A stretch of 49,898 bases of DNA from Megamonas sp. UBA1799 (GTDB taxonomy: Bacteria > Bacillota > Negativicutes > Selenomonadales > Selenomonadaceae). Under the pieces are notes generated by a model. It saw only the letters and a list, made by a program, of their open reading frames with translations, searched no databases and was not told the DNA's origin. The first letter of the stretch is position 1. The number at the start of each line of letters is the position of its first letter. Positions 23,076-31,626 of the stretch are shown in pieces. The stretch spans positions 1 through 49,898 of the forward strand of contig DCFR01000051.1 of the NCBI GenBank assembly GCA_002319815.1, given 5' to 3'. The position numbers and the translations under genes were made by a program.

Positions 23076-24488
23076 TTGGCTAAAGGTAAGGTAGTACAGG
23101 TTATAGGACCTGTCGTAGATATTGAATTTCCGTTAGGAGAACTGCCGGAGATTCTGAATGCGGTCACGATCAAGGGTAAAGCCGGTGAGACAGATATCGA
23201 CCTCGTTGTCGAGGTCATGCAGCACCTGGGTGACAGCGTTACACGCTGCATCGCTATGAGCTCTACCGATGGTCTGATGCGCGGCATGGAGGCCGACGAT
23301 ACCGGCTCTCCAATTAAGGTTCCGGTTGGTCCTGAATGCCTCGGCCGTGTATTCAACGTGCTGGGACAGACGGTGGATCACAATCCGGCGCCGGTTGGCA
23401 ACAAGGAGTTCTGGCCAATTCATCGTCCGGCTCCAAAATTTGATGAGCAGGACGCTTCGGCACAGATTCTGGAAACGGGCATCAAGGTCGTTGATCTTAT
23501 TGCTCCGTATTCCCGCGGTGGTAAGACGGGTCTTTTCGGCGGCGCCGGTGTTGGCAAAACCGTTTTGATTCAGGAATTGATTCATAACATTGCTACAGAG
23601 CACGGCGGTTATTCCGTATTCGCCGGTGTTGGCGAGCGTACTCGTGAGGGCAATGATCTTTGGACAGAAATGACGGATTCGGGCGTTATCAATAAGACGG
23701 CGCTGGTATACGGTCAGATGAATGAACCACCTGGAGCACGTATGCGTGTAGGTCTTACGGGACTTACCATGGCAGAGTATTTCCGCGATGTCGAAGGGCA
23801 GGATGTGCTGCTTTTCATCGATAACATTTTCCGTTTCATTCAGGCTGGTTCGGAAGTTTCCGCACTGCTCGGCCGTATGCCGTCGGCTGTTGGTTATCAG
23901 CCAACGCTGACCACGGATATCGGCGCTCTGCAGGAGCGTATTACTTCAACCAAAAAAGGTTCTATCACATCGGTACAGGCTGTTTATGTACCGGCAGATG
24001 ACTTGACGGATCCGGCTCCGGCAGGAACTTTCACCCATCTGGATGCTACGACCGTTCTTTCGCGTCAGATTGCCGAGTTGGGCTTGTATCCGGCGGTTGA
24101 TCCGTTGGATTCCACTTCGCGTATTCTTGATCCGAATATCATCGGTGAGGAGCATTATGAAGTTGCTCGCGGCGTACAGGCCGTTCTTCAGAAATATAAA
24201 GAATTGCAGGATATTATCGCGATTCTTGGTATGGAAGAGTTGTCTGATGCGGATAAACTCACGGTTGCCAGAGCGCGTAAGATCCAGCGCTTCCTTTCGC
24301 AGCCGTTTGCGGTTGCGGAGCAGTTCACCGGCCAGCCAGGCAAGTATGTGCCGTTGCGTGAGACCGTTCGTGGCTTTAAAGAAATCCTCGAAGGCAAGTA
24401 TGATGATCTGCCAGAGAGCGCTTTCTATATGGTAGGTACGATCGATGAGGCTATTGCCAAGGCTGAGAAGATGAAAAAGGAGGCATAA
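23076..24488 (+). CDS. atpD: F-type ATP synthase subunit beta
   Basis: The 470-residue catalytic subunit. The P-loop GGAGVGKT is at 155-162, the catalytic glutamate is in GVGERTREGNDL near 187-198, and the DELSEED-like segment is LGMEELSDADKL near 387-398. Translation starts at a TTG behind AAGGAGG. It begins 12 nt after atpG. The sequence is full length and looks normal. Confidence 0.96.
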   Translation: MAKGKVVQVIGPVVDIEFPLGELPEILNAVTIKGKAGETDIDLVVEVMQHLGDSVTRCIAMSSTDGLMRGMEADDTGSPIKVPVGPECLGRVFNVLGQTVDHNPAPVGNKEFWPIHRPAPKFDEQDASAQILETGIKVVDLIAPYSRGGKTGLFGGAGVGKTVLIQELIHNIATEHGGYSVFAGVGERTREGNDLWTEMTDSGVINKTALVYGQMNEPPGARMRVGLTGLTMAEYFRDVEGQDVLLFIDNIFRFIQAGSEVSALLGRMPSAVGYQPTLTTDIGALQERITSTKKGSITSVQAVYVPADDLTDPAPAGTFTHLDATTVLSRQIAELGLYPAVDPLDSTSRILDPNIIGEEHYEVARGVQAVLQKYKELQDIIAILGMEELSDADKLTVARARKIQRFLSQPFAVAEQFTGQPGKYVPLRETVRGFKEILEGKYDDLPESAFYMVGTIDEAIAKAEKMKKEA

Positions 24489-24491
24489 ACC

Positions 24492-24932
24492 ATGCCGACT
24501 ATTAAGTTGGAGGTTGTATCTCCGGACGCTATCATCTACAGCGCCGATATTTCTATGCTGATTGTTCGTTCGACCGGCGGAGAACTTGGTATTTTACCGC
24601 GTCATCTGCCGCTGATTGCTGGTCTTTTGCCTTGTGCTATGCGGGTGAAGTTTCCGGATCGTGAGGAACTTATCGCTGTGGCCGGCGGTTTTATGGAAGT
24701 GCAGCCGGATAAAATTACGGTGCTGGCTTCTTCGGCCGAAACGCCAATTGCCATTGATGTCAACCGGGCGGAGAAGGCCTATGCCAGAGCACGGGAGCGT
24801 ATTGATGCTTTCCGCTCTGCTAAGCCTTTGACAACGAAGATTGATATTGATCGGGCGGAAGCTGCTTTGCAGCGCGCTCTGGCTCGGCTTAAAACTGCTA
24901 AATCGGCACAGCAGGAAGAGCATAAAGCATAA
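24492..24932 (+). CDS. atpC: F-type ATP synthase subunit epsilon
   Basis: A 146-residue subunit of the rotor foot and a natural inhibitor of ATP hydrolysis. The N-terminal beta sandwich contains GGELGILPRHLPLIAGL near 31-47 and GGFMEVQPDKITVLA near 66-80; a two-helix C-terminal domain follows (AEKAYARARERIDAF, AEAALQRALARLKTA). The AAGGAGG for this gene is in the end of atpD, 3 nt from its ATG start region. It is the last gene of the operon. Confidence 0.94.
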   Translation: MPTIKLEVVSPDAIIYSADISMLIVRSTGGELGILPRHLPLIAGLLPCAMRVKFPDREELIAVAGGFMEVQPDKITVLASSAETPIAIDVNRAEKAYARARERIDAFRSAKPLTTKIDIDRAEAALQRALARLKTAKSAQQEEHKA

Positions 24933-24950
24933 TAAAGATTTATGGATAGC

Positions 24951-25003
24951 AGGAAAAACAAGAGGGCGCAGCCATTATAGCTGCGCTCTTGTTTTTCCTG
25001 AAA
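24951..25003 (+). terminator. Terminator of the ATP synthase operon
   Basis: Arms 24951-24972 and 24980-24999 pair over about 20 bp with a 2-G bulge and a 7-nt loop. The right arm includes five T residues. A-runs on the left side would allow termination from the other strand too. The remaining 150 nt to the next gene (25000-25146) contain only AT-rich sequence and a poor TTGACA-like box. Confidence 0.88.
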
Positions 25004-25146
25004 ATAAGTGGTAAATTTTTCATAATAATGGAAATATGCTGATTTTTTGCAGGAAAAAAAGAAGTTTTGTAGAACTAAATAACTAAAGATGTATTGGCAT
25101 TGACAGAAAACTTGGCGGCAGAAAAGAATCAAAGGGGATGGACTGA

Positions 25147-27171
25147 ATGGAGTTTACGAGCATAAAAAACAAATTTTTAGCGGTGCTTCTTCCGGTTTTT
25201 ATTATCAGCTTTGCGGCGCTGGCCGGAGTAAGCTATTATTTTCTTCAGGATACTTTGGTGCGTAATGCTACCGCGGATCTGGAGATGCAGGCAAAATCTT
25301 TTTCCCGGAGCACGGGAAAAAATGTGCAGGCGCGGTTTGATCTTTTGAATGAGGTGGCTGCCAATACTGTTTTACGTACAGCGGATGATGTGGCCAAGAC
25401 AAAATTTATTCAGGAGGCGCAGAAGCGGGATGGTTTTCCGACCATGTCCTATTTGGATTTGCAGGGCAAGGGCTTCGGCAGTGATGGTAAGGCTGCAGAC
25501 CGGTCAGACCGCGAATATTATAAAGCGGTTATGAAGACGCAGGCGCCTTATATGCCGGCGCCGGTTTTATCCGTGATATCCCATACGCTGACGGTGGTGC
25601 TCACAACACCGATGAAGGACAATGGGCAGATGATCGGCATGGTTACCGGTACCATTGATTTGGGAGACTTATCTCAGGAGCTGCAGTCGGTTAAATTTAA
25701 ACAAACTGGCTATGCTTATGTAATTGATGAAAAAGGAATTATTGTAGCGCATCCGAACAATACCGACGCTATTAACAAAACTAATGTTCTGACCGGCGAA
25801 TCCAGCGAACTCTTGGGGAAAGGTGGGATTGATCCGGCACTGCAGCAGGGAATAAAGCAGGCATTTTCCGAAGATCGGCAGGTTAAGCTGGAGTATAAAA
25901 ATACAGATGGTTCGCAGCATACCGCGATTGTTGAACCCATTGCGCTGTCAGGGAAGAAATGGGCGATGGTGGTGACCGTCCCACAGGCAGAAGTGGTGGC
26001 AGAAGCCCATCGAATGGGGTATATTCTGGGCGGAGTGGCAATTGCATTTTTACTGTTGGCGGCGCTGGGGATTTTGCTTTTCAGCCGTGGGATTGCTAAT
26101 GATATTAATTGGATCTTAAAGCGCTGTCAGGAAGTGAGTTCCGGAGATTTGCGGCGGGTGAAAAATACGATTGCCTCCCGGGATGAAATCGGGCAGTTGG
26201 CAAGTAACTTTAGTAAGATGAAACTGCTGCTGTCGGAGCTTATTCACAGTGTGCAAAAAAATGCCGACTCACTGACGGAGTCCAGTACTTATATGAAGAA
26301 TGGCTCACAACAGATTGCCAGTTCCGCTACGCAGATTGCCGAGTCGGTGACGCATATTGCCGATGGGATGAACCGGCAGACGGATGCGTTGGCGAATATG
26401 CGGCAGTCGGTGTCCCGGACAACGCAGCTGTCGGATGCTATTTATGGTGCGACGAAAACGGCAACGGATATGGCTAAAGATATGGAAGGAAAAGCAACTT
26501 CCGGTCGGGACTCGGTTGGCGTGGTTGTCGCGCAGATGCAGCAGATTGCGGCCAGCTCACAGAGTATTGAAGCGGCTGTAGGAGATTTGCGGACTGGTTC
26601 AAGTGAAATCAGTAAAATTGTCGCATTGATTACGGAGATCGCCGGACAGACCAATCTGTTGTCGCTGAATGCGGCGATTGAAGCAGCGAGTGCCGGCGAA
26701 GCTGGGCGAGGTTTTGCCGTAGTTGCTGAGGCAGTTCGTGAACTCGCTAAGAAGTCAGGTGAATCTTCGGCGCTGATTGTCGAGCTGATTCAAAAGAATA
26801 ATGCTTATATGGAGAAAGCAGTTGCCGCCAGCCAGTCGGGCGCGACAAATGTTGCTTCGGGACTGGCGGCTGTCCGGTCGGCAGATACGGCTTTTGCCGG
26901 ACTGAATGCCAGCATTCATGGAATCACCGAACGTATTTATGAAATAGCCGAGTCTATTTCCGGCATGGCGGAAGAAAATAAAAAAGTCATGGATACGGTG
27001 GTGGCTATTGAAGCGGTGGGCAAAAAGAGCGCGGCTTCCACGCAGGCTGTTTCGGCGGCGGCGCAGGAACAGTCGGCAACGATGGAAGAGTTTGCTTCTG
27101 CCAGCCATAATCTGGCCGAACTGGCTAATGAATTGCGGCAGCAGGTGCAAAAATTCCGGGTGGATTTGTAA
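25147..27171 (+). CDS. Methyl-accepting chemotaxis protein with a dCache sensor
   Basis: A 674-residue transmembrane chemoreceptor. Helix 1 is at about 10-32, followed by an extracytoplasmic dCache domain (about 40-280) with DLQGKGFGSDGKAADRSDRE and SREYYKAV-like DREYYKAVMKT motifs, and by IDEKGIIVAHPN in its second lobe. Helix 2 is at about 290-312, then a HAMP linker to about 365 and a signalling domain. The CheA/CheW tip SLNAAIEAASAGEAGRGFAV is near residue 510. dCache domains bind amino acids and other small molecules; the ligand is not known. AAAGGGGATG precedes the ATG. It implies chemotaxis, and probably motility, in this organism. No che genes are adjacent. Confidence 0.93.
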   Translation: MEFTSIKNKFLAVLLPVFIISFAALAGVSYYFLQDTLVRNATADLEMQAKSFSRSTGKNVQARFDLLNEVAANTVLRTADDVAKTKFIQEAQKRDGFPTMSYLDLQGKGFGSDGKAADRSDREYYKAVMKTQAPYMPAPVLSVISHTLTVVLTTPMKDNGQMIGMVTGTIDLGDLSQELQSVKFKQTGYAYVIDEKGIIVAHPNNTDAINKTNVLTGESSELLGKGGIDPALQQGIKQAFSEDRQVKLEYKNTDGSQHTAIVEPIALSGKKWAMVVTVPQAEVVAEAHRMGYILGGVAIAFLLLAALGILLFSRGIANDINWILKRCQEVSSGDLRRVKNTIASRDEIGQLASNFSKMKLLLSELIHSVQKNADSLTESSTYMKNGSQQIASSATQIAESVTHIADGMNRQTDALANMRQSVSRTTQLSDAIYGATKTATDMAKDMEGKATSGRDSVGVVVAQMQQIAASSQSIEAAVGDLRTGSSEISKIVALITEIAGQTNLLSLNAAIEAASAGEAGRGFAVVAEAVRELAKKSGESSALIVELIQKNNAYMEKAVAASQSGATNVASGLAAVRSADTAFAGLNASIHGITERIYEIAESISGMAEENKKVMDTVVAIEAVGKKSAASTQAVSAAAQEQSATMEEFASASHNLAELANELRQQVQKFRVDL

Positions 27172-27185
27172 GCTGTTTTACCAAG

Positions 27186-27237
27186 AAAAAATCGGGCGGA
27201 AGCTGCCTTGTAGCAGTTTACCGTCCGGTTTTTTTAT
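27186..27237 (+). terminator. Terminator of the chemoreceptor gene
   Basis: AAAATCGGGCGG pairs with CCGTCCGGTTTT across a smaller inner CTGC/GCAG stem; seven T residues follow. Confidence 0.85.
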
Positions 27238-27255
27238 TTGCAAAATAAGATATTT

Positions 27256-27285
27256 TTGCAGGGCCGGTTTTTTTTATGCTATAAT
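27256..27285 (+). promoter_or_regulatory. Promoter of feoAB
   Basis: TTGCAG at 27256-27261 and TATAAT at 27280-27285 have 18-bp spacing, 42 bp before feoA. No clear Fur box could be seen around it, although the region is AT-rich enough to hold a weak one. Confidence 0.55.
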
Positions 27286-27326
27286 GATGAAATAGAGAAA
27301 CAATCTCAATTTTAGGGAGGACTGGC

Positions 27327-27554
27327 ATGAAGTTGGATGAGGGCAGGGCCGGCAAAGTTTATATTGTGGAAAAGGTCGCATTGGAACTTACATTGGAGCG
27401 TCGGCTGGAGGCATTGGGAATTTTGCCAGGAACCAAATTGATGGTTTTGAATCGCAAGCAGCATGGCGCTCTGATTATTTTTGTGCGCGGCACGCGATTT
27501 GCGATTGGATCCGGCATTGCCGGCAGCATTGAAGTAAGGGAGGCGGCTGCATGA
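27327..27554 (+). CDS. feoA: Ferrous iron transport protein FeoA
   Basis: A 75-residue cytoplasmic SH3-like protein that assists FeoB. It has the family pattern: GKVYIVEK start, LERRLEALGILPGTKLMVL in the middle and GTRFAIGSGIAGSIEV at the end. AGGGAGG precedes the ATG. Its stop overlaps the feoB start (ATGA), so the two are translated together. Confidence 0.93.
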   Translation: MKLDEGRAGKVYIVEKVALELTLERRLEALGILPGTKLMVLNRKQHGALIIFVRGTRFAIGSGIAGSIEVREAAA

Positions 27555-29608
27555 CGGAACAAGGAGAAATCACGATCGGGTTTGTCGGCAATCCGAATTG
27601 CGGTAAGACAACGTTGTTCAATGCTTATACCGGCGCCAATCTAAAGGTTGCCAATTGGCCGGGCGTGACAGTGGAGAAAAAAGAAGGCGCGATGCGCCTT
27701 CATGATCATATTTATCATTTAGTCGATTTACCGGGGACGTATAGTCTGACTTCCTATACAATGGAAGAGAAGGTAGCGCGGCAGTATATCCTGAGCGACG
27801 AGGTTGATGCGATTATCGATGTGGCCGACGCTTCGTCCCTGGAACGTAATCTGTATCTGACGCTGCAGCTGCTGGAACTGGGAAAACCGGTTGTATTGGC
27901 CCTCAATATGATGGATATTGTTGAGAAGCGCGGTATGGAGATTGATCTGCATCGTTTTCCGGAAATGCTGGGAATACCGGTGATTCCTATTTCGGCACGG
28001 GAACGGCGCGGCCTCGATATCCTGATTCATGCGGTTGCCCATCATCATCATCTGCGGCAGGAAGGTCAGATGCCGCTGATACACAATCATTCCACGTCTT
28101 CCCGGCATCGGCATCAGCATCATCGCGAATTTGCCATGGTGTATACGGATGAAGTCGAGGATAAAATCGACCGCATTATCGAGGCGCTGCAGATAAAATA
28201 TACGGATATCAGCAATCATCGCTGGACGGCAATTAAGTTATTGGAACAGGATGCTGAGATTACCGCCAAGTATCCGCTTGACTTGCCGGAAGTGCTCGAT
28301 CATAGCTATGAACAAGAGATCATCAATCAAAAATATGATTTCATTGATGAGATTATGAGTGAAGTGCTGGTGCATCGGGAAGCCAAAGAAGAACTCACCA
28401 ATCATATTGACCGGCTGCTCACGCATAACTGGTTGGGGTTGCCGGCCTTTCTGGCTATTATGGCTGCTGTTTTTTTTCTGACGTTTACGGTGGGCGACTG
28501 GATCAAATCCTATTGTGAGTCGGGACTGGATGTGTTGGGATCGGTCGCGACTACTTTTCTGGGCGCAGCCGGGGCCAGTGAGATGCTGATTTCTCTGGTC
28601 GTCGATGGGATTATTGCGGGTGTCGGCGGCATACTGATGTTTTTACCAAATATTTTTATTCTGTTTTTGGCGCTGGCTTTTCTTGAGGACAGCGGTTATA
28701 TTTCGAGGGTGGCCTATGTTATGGATGGTATTATGGCCCGGCTGGGTTTATCTGGCAGAGCTTTTATACCAATGATTCTGGGGTTTGGTTGTTCGGTGCC
28801 GGCGATTATGGCTTCCCGGGTATTGGAGAATAAGCGTGATCGCTATAAAACAATGCTGGTGACGCCGTTTATGTCCTGCAGTGCCCGCTTGCCGATATAT
28901 GTGTTGTTTTCGGAAATTTTCTTTGCCAACCATGCGTTATTAGCGGCCTATTCGATGTATATAATCGGGATGGCCGTAGCCGTTGTTGTGGCTCTGGTTC
29001 TGCATCTTTTTGATCAAGAGCGGGAAGTCAACGCTTTGCTTATTGAGCTGCCAGATTATAAGCGACCCAGCATGAATACGATTTATATCTATGTTATGGA
29101 AAAAATCAAGGATTATCTAACGAAAGCGGGAACAACGATTTTTGTTGCGTCGGTGATTATGTGGTTTTTGCTGAATTTTGGCTCCGGCGGCTATACGAAA
29201 GAAATGACGCAGAGCTTTGGCGCCGGAATCGGACAATTGGTGACGCCGTTCTTTGCCCCTATTGGACTGGGGTATTGGCAGATTGTCACGGCGATTATTG
29301 CCGGAATTTCCGCCAAGGAAGTGGTTGTTTCCAGCTGTGCTGTGCTGTTTGGCATCAGCAATATCAATTCGCCGGCTGGCATGGGAACGATGGCTTCCTT
29401 ACTTTCATCCATGGGGTTCGGCGCATTGAATGCGTATGCTATGATGACTTTTTGTTTGTTGTATGTTCCTTGTGTGGCGACGCTGGCAACCATAAAAAAG
29501 GAGACGGAAAGCTGGCGCTGGACGGGGCTCACAATTTTCTTTCAGTTTGGCATGGCCTGGCTGGTGACTTTTTTGGTATATCAGCTGGGTAAGATTATGT
29601 TTTATTAA
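27551..29608 (+). CDS. feoB: Ferrous iron transporter FeoB with a histidine-rich loop
   Basis: A 685-residue inner-membrane Fe(II) transporter. The N-terminal GTPase has G1 GNPNCGKT (13-20), G2 in NWPGVTVE, G3 DLPGTY (59-64), G4 NMMD (119-122) and G5 in SARERRG. Helical membrane domains start near residue 295 and contain the Gate motifs (GFGCSVPAIMASR, and a second copy around SAKEVVVSSCAV). Between G domain and helical linker, residues 160-191 contain 11 histidines, including four in a row at 164-167; most FeoB proteins lack such a stretch. It may bind iron or another metal. No FeoC is seen. The gene ends before a strong bidirectional terminator. Confidence 0.95.
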   Translation: MTEQGEITIGFVGNPNCGKTTLFNAYTGANLKVANWPGVTVEKKEGAMRLHDHIYHLVDLPGTYSLTSYTMEEKVARQYILSDEVDAIIDVADASSLERNLYLTLQLLELGKPVVLALNMMDIVEKRGMEIDLHRFPEMLGIPVIPISARERRGLDILIHAVAHHHHLRQEGQMPLIHNHSTSSRHRHQHHREFAMVYTDEVEDKIDRIIEALQIKYTDISNHRWTAIKLLEQDAEITAKYPLDLPEVLDHSYEQEIINQKYDFIDEIMSEVLVHREAKEELTNHIDRLLTHNWLGLPAFLAIMAAVFFLTFTVGDWIKSYCESGLDVLGSVATTFLGAAGASEMLISLVVDGIIAGVGGILMFLPNIFILFLALAFLEDSGYISRVAYVMDGIMARLGLSGRAFIPMILGFGCSVPAIMASRVLENKRDRYKTMLVTPFMSCSARLPIYVLFSEIFFANHALLAAYSMYIIGMAVAVVVALVLHLFDQEREVNALLIELPDYKRPSMNTIYIYVMEKIKDYLTKAGTTIFVASVIMWFLLNFGSGGYTKEMTQSFGAGIGQLVTPFFAPIGLGYWQIVTAIIAGISAKEVVVSSCAVLFGISNINSPAGMGTMASLLSSMGFGALNAYAMMTFCLLYVPCVATLATIKKETESWRWTGLTIFFQFGMAWLVTFLVYQLGKIMFY

Positions 29609-29640
29609 ATACCGGTTTTTTGGTCGATTCAATGGAGCAA

Positions 29641-29698
29641 TTGAAAAACAAGTGAGGCGGCCGCACATTTTCGTGCAGCCGCCTCACTTGTTTTTCAA
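29641..29698. terminator. Bidirectional terminator between feoB and the cobT/arsAB-like gene
   Basis: A perfect 21-bp stem (29641-29661 with 29678-29698) has an inner GCAC/GTGC extension. It holds A-runs on the left and T-runs on the right, so it serves both convergent genes. Confidence 0.92.
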
Positions 29699-29703
29699 TC
29701 CTT

Positions 29704-31626
29704 TTATTCTGCCTGACGACCGGCGCCGGGGCCATCGTGCGCTACGGCAACGCGGGCTTCGGCAAATGTTTTCATATCGTTGAGCATATGAAGGGCCGCA
29801 TCGACAATTTTGATGCCGAGACAAGCAATGCAGCCGCCGGTAACGGTCATGCCCAGCTGCAATAGGGCGGGTTGTGTATGCAGAATAAAGGGCTTGATCG
29901 CCGGGCAAAGCAGCTCGGTATACCGGGCGACAATCTCCGTCGCTTCATCATCCAGTACAATCAGCGAACTGTTGTGCGCCGCTGCAATCATGGCGCCCAT
30001 CAGGGCCGATACCTCTGTTTTTAAAAGTTGTGGTACATGACATAAAAAATCATCGGCTGGATAACGTAATTCGCCGTCCGGCAGGCAAAGCGCTTCTTTC
30101 AGAAGGGCGATTCGGCTGGAGCCGGATGCTTGTGGCGAGGCTTCGGCAAATGCGACAGCCAGGATCGGCGCGGTGAAGGTGATGTCTTCGGCGGTCGTCC
30201 GTCCAAAGTCAAAAGCTTCTGTCGGCGGACAGTCCGGCCGCAGGTGTCCGATGGTGACTTCCGCTCCGGCGTGTTTGGCAAAAGCCGCAGTGAGCTGCCG
30301 CTGCGCCGGCGTTAGTTTTGGACCGGCAAAGCAGAGCAATGCTCGTTTCAGGCCGAGGTCAGGACGTTCATCATCTAAAATACCGGCAAGTTCCACCGCA
30401 ATCTGTTCAAGGTAACCTAGACTGTAAATCGGTTTGGCGAGATTGTCAATACGCAGCTGACAAGCTTCCATAGCATTTTTGGATAGTTCCGGGAAGGTGT
30501 GCAGATAAAAATTGAAGGTTTTGTCCGTCAGCTGATGCGCATGCGCCGGCATGGTTTCATGGGAAAAAAGCATTTTTTCTTCCAACTGGTCTTCGACTGG
30601 TTGGATAAGATATTTATAGGCCAGAATAGCCGCGTCAAGAAGATTGACGGCAATCGAAGAACCGGTAGCTTCGCCGAGCCGGAATTTCATGTCCATGTAC
30701 GGGTGAAGCCCCAGTTTTTCCAGGATTGCGCCATGCGCCGGCTCAGCGGCAAGATGCGAGCCCATGAGATAATGATGAACCCGCGGGCAGAGGGTATAGG
30801 CGATCAGTGCTGCCGCGCCGGTATTGAATCCGTCCAGGACAACGAAAGCATGATGGGCCGCGGCGCCGAGGATAATGCCGGTAATGCAGCCGAGTTCAAA
30901 GCCGCCGACTTTGGTCAGGACATCCAGTCCGTTCGTCGGATCCGGTTGATTTGTCTGCAGTGCCTGCCGGACAACATCGATTTTTACTTTCAGCCGCTCG
31001 TCGGAGATATTCGTGCCGCGTCCGGTGGCTTGTTCCGGGGAAAGCTGGCAGATGGTGGCGACAATGGCGGCGCTGGCAGTTGTGTTGGCAATGCCCATTT
31101 CTCCGGGCAGGAAGCAGCAGCAGCCTTTGGCGCAGCAGGAGGCTGCCAGCTCAATGCCCGTATCAATGGCCTGCAGCGCCTGTTCCTGGGTCATGGCTGG
31201 CCCAACGGCGCAATTTTTGGTTCCCAGCGCAATTTTGCGCTGGATCAGCCCCGGCAGATGGCCGGTAGGCGCGGCAATGCCCAGATCGGCGACCAACAGT
31301 TCAGACTCGGCGAAATTTGAAAGCGCATTGGCGACAGCGCCGCGGGAAATCAGGTAATTGGCCGTCATTTGTACGGTCGTTTCCGGCGGGTAGGCGCTGA
31401 CTTTCATGGCGGCGACACCATGGTCGGCGCAGCAGACAATTGTGCATTTTTTCGGTTTTTCCGGCGTCGTATTGCCGGTAATCGCAGCATAATCCGTCAA
31501 AAGCGTTGCTAAGTCGCCAAGGGCAGTTTGATTGTGCATGGCGGCAGTCAGCTGCGTGCGTATTTTGTCGGCGGCATTTGTATCGGGCGGGGCAATATTC
31601 GTTATGGTTTCTTCGAGCAGGGTCAT
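29704..31626 (-). CDS. Two-domain CobT-like protein, probable ArsA-ArsB fusion for cobamide lower-ligand activation
   Basis: A 640-residue protein built from two CobT-like domains. The first (about 1-350) holds ADHGVA (67-72), GEMGIANTTASAA (175-187) and the catalytic-type Glu319 in RLGEATGS. The second (about 383-640) restarts with the CobT opening KPIYSLGYLEQIAVELAGI (398-416), lacks the ADHG and GEMG motifs, and ends with the CobT closing LLNDMKTFAEARV-like sequence. CobT links a lower base to nicotinate mononucleotide-derived ribose phosphate for cobamides. Sporomusa ovata and Veillonella use a heterodimer of CobT homologues, ArsA and ArsB, to activate phenol and p-cresol; here the pair seems joined in one chain. 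The start (AAGGAGG at 8 nt) overlaps the tex stop. Function as ArsAB is inference; ordinary CobT activity is the alternative. Confidence 0.82.
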   Translation of the reverse strand: MTLLEETITNIAPPDTNAADKIRTQLTAAMHNQTALGDLATLLTDYAAITGNTTPEKPKKCTIVCCADHGVAAMKVSAYPPETTVQMTANYLISRGAVANALSNFAESELLVADLGIAAPTGHLPGLIQRKIALGTKNCAVGPAMTQEQALQAIDTGIELAASCCAKGCCCFLPGEMGIANTTASAAIVATICQLSPEQATGRGTNISDERLKVKIDVVRQALQTNQPDPTNGLDVLTKVGGFELGCITGIILGAAAHHAFVVLDGFNTGAAALIAYTLCPRVHHYLMGSHLAAEPAHGAILEKLGLHPYMDMKFRLGEATGSSIAVNLLDAAILAYKYLIQPVEDQLEEKMLFSHETMPAHAHQLTDKTFNFYLHTFPELSKNAMEACQLRIDNLAKPIYSLGYLEQIAVELAGILDDERPDLGLKRALLCFAGPKLTPAQRQLTAAFAKHAGAEVTIGHLRPDCPPTEAFDFGRTTAEDITFTAPILAVAFAEASPQASGSSRIALLKEALCLPDGELRYPADDFLCHVPQLLKTEVSALMGAMIAAAHNSSLIVLDDEATEIVARYTELLCPAIKPFILHTQPALLQLGMTVTGGCIACLGIKIVDAALHMLNDMKTFAEARVAVAHDGPGAGRQAE

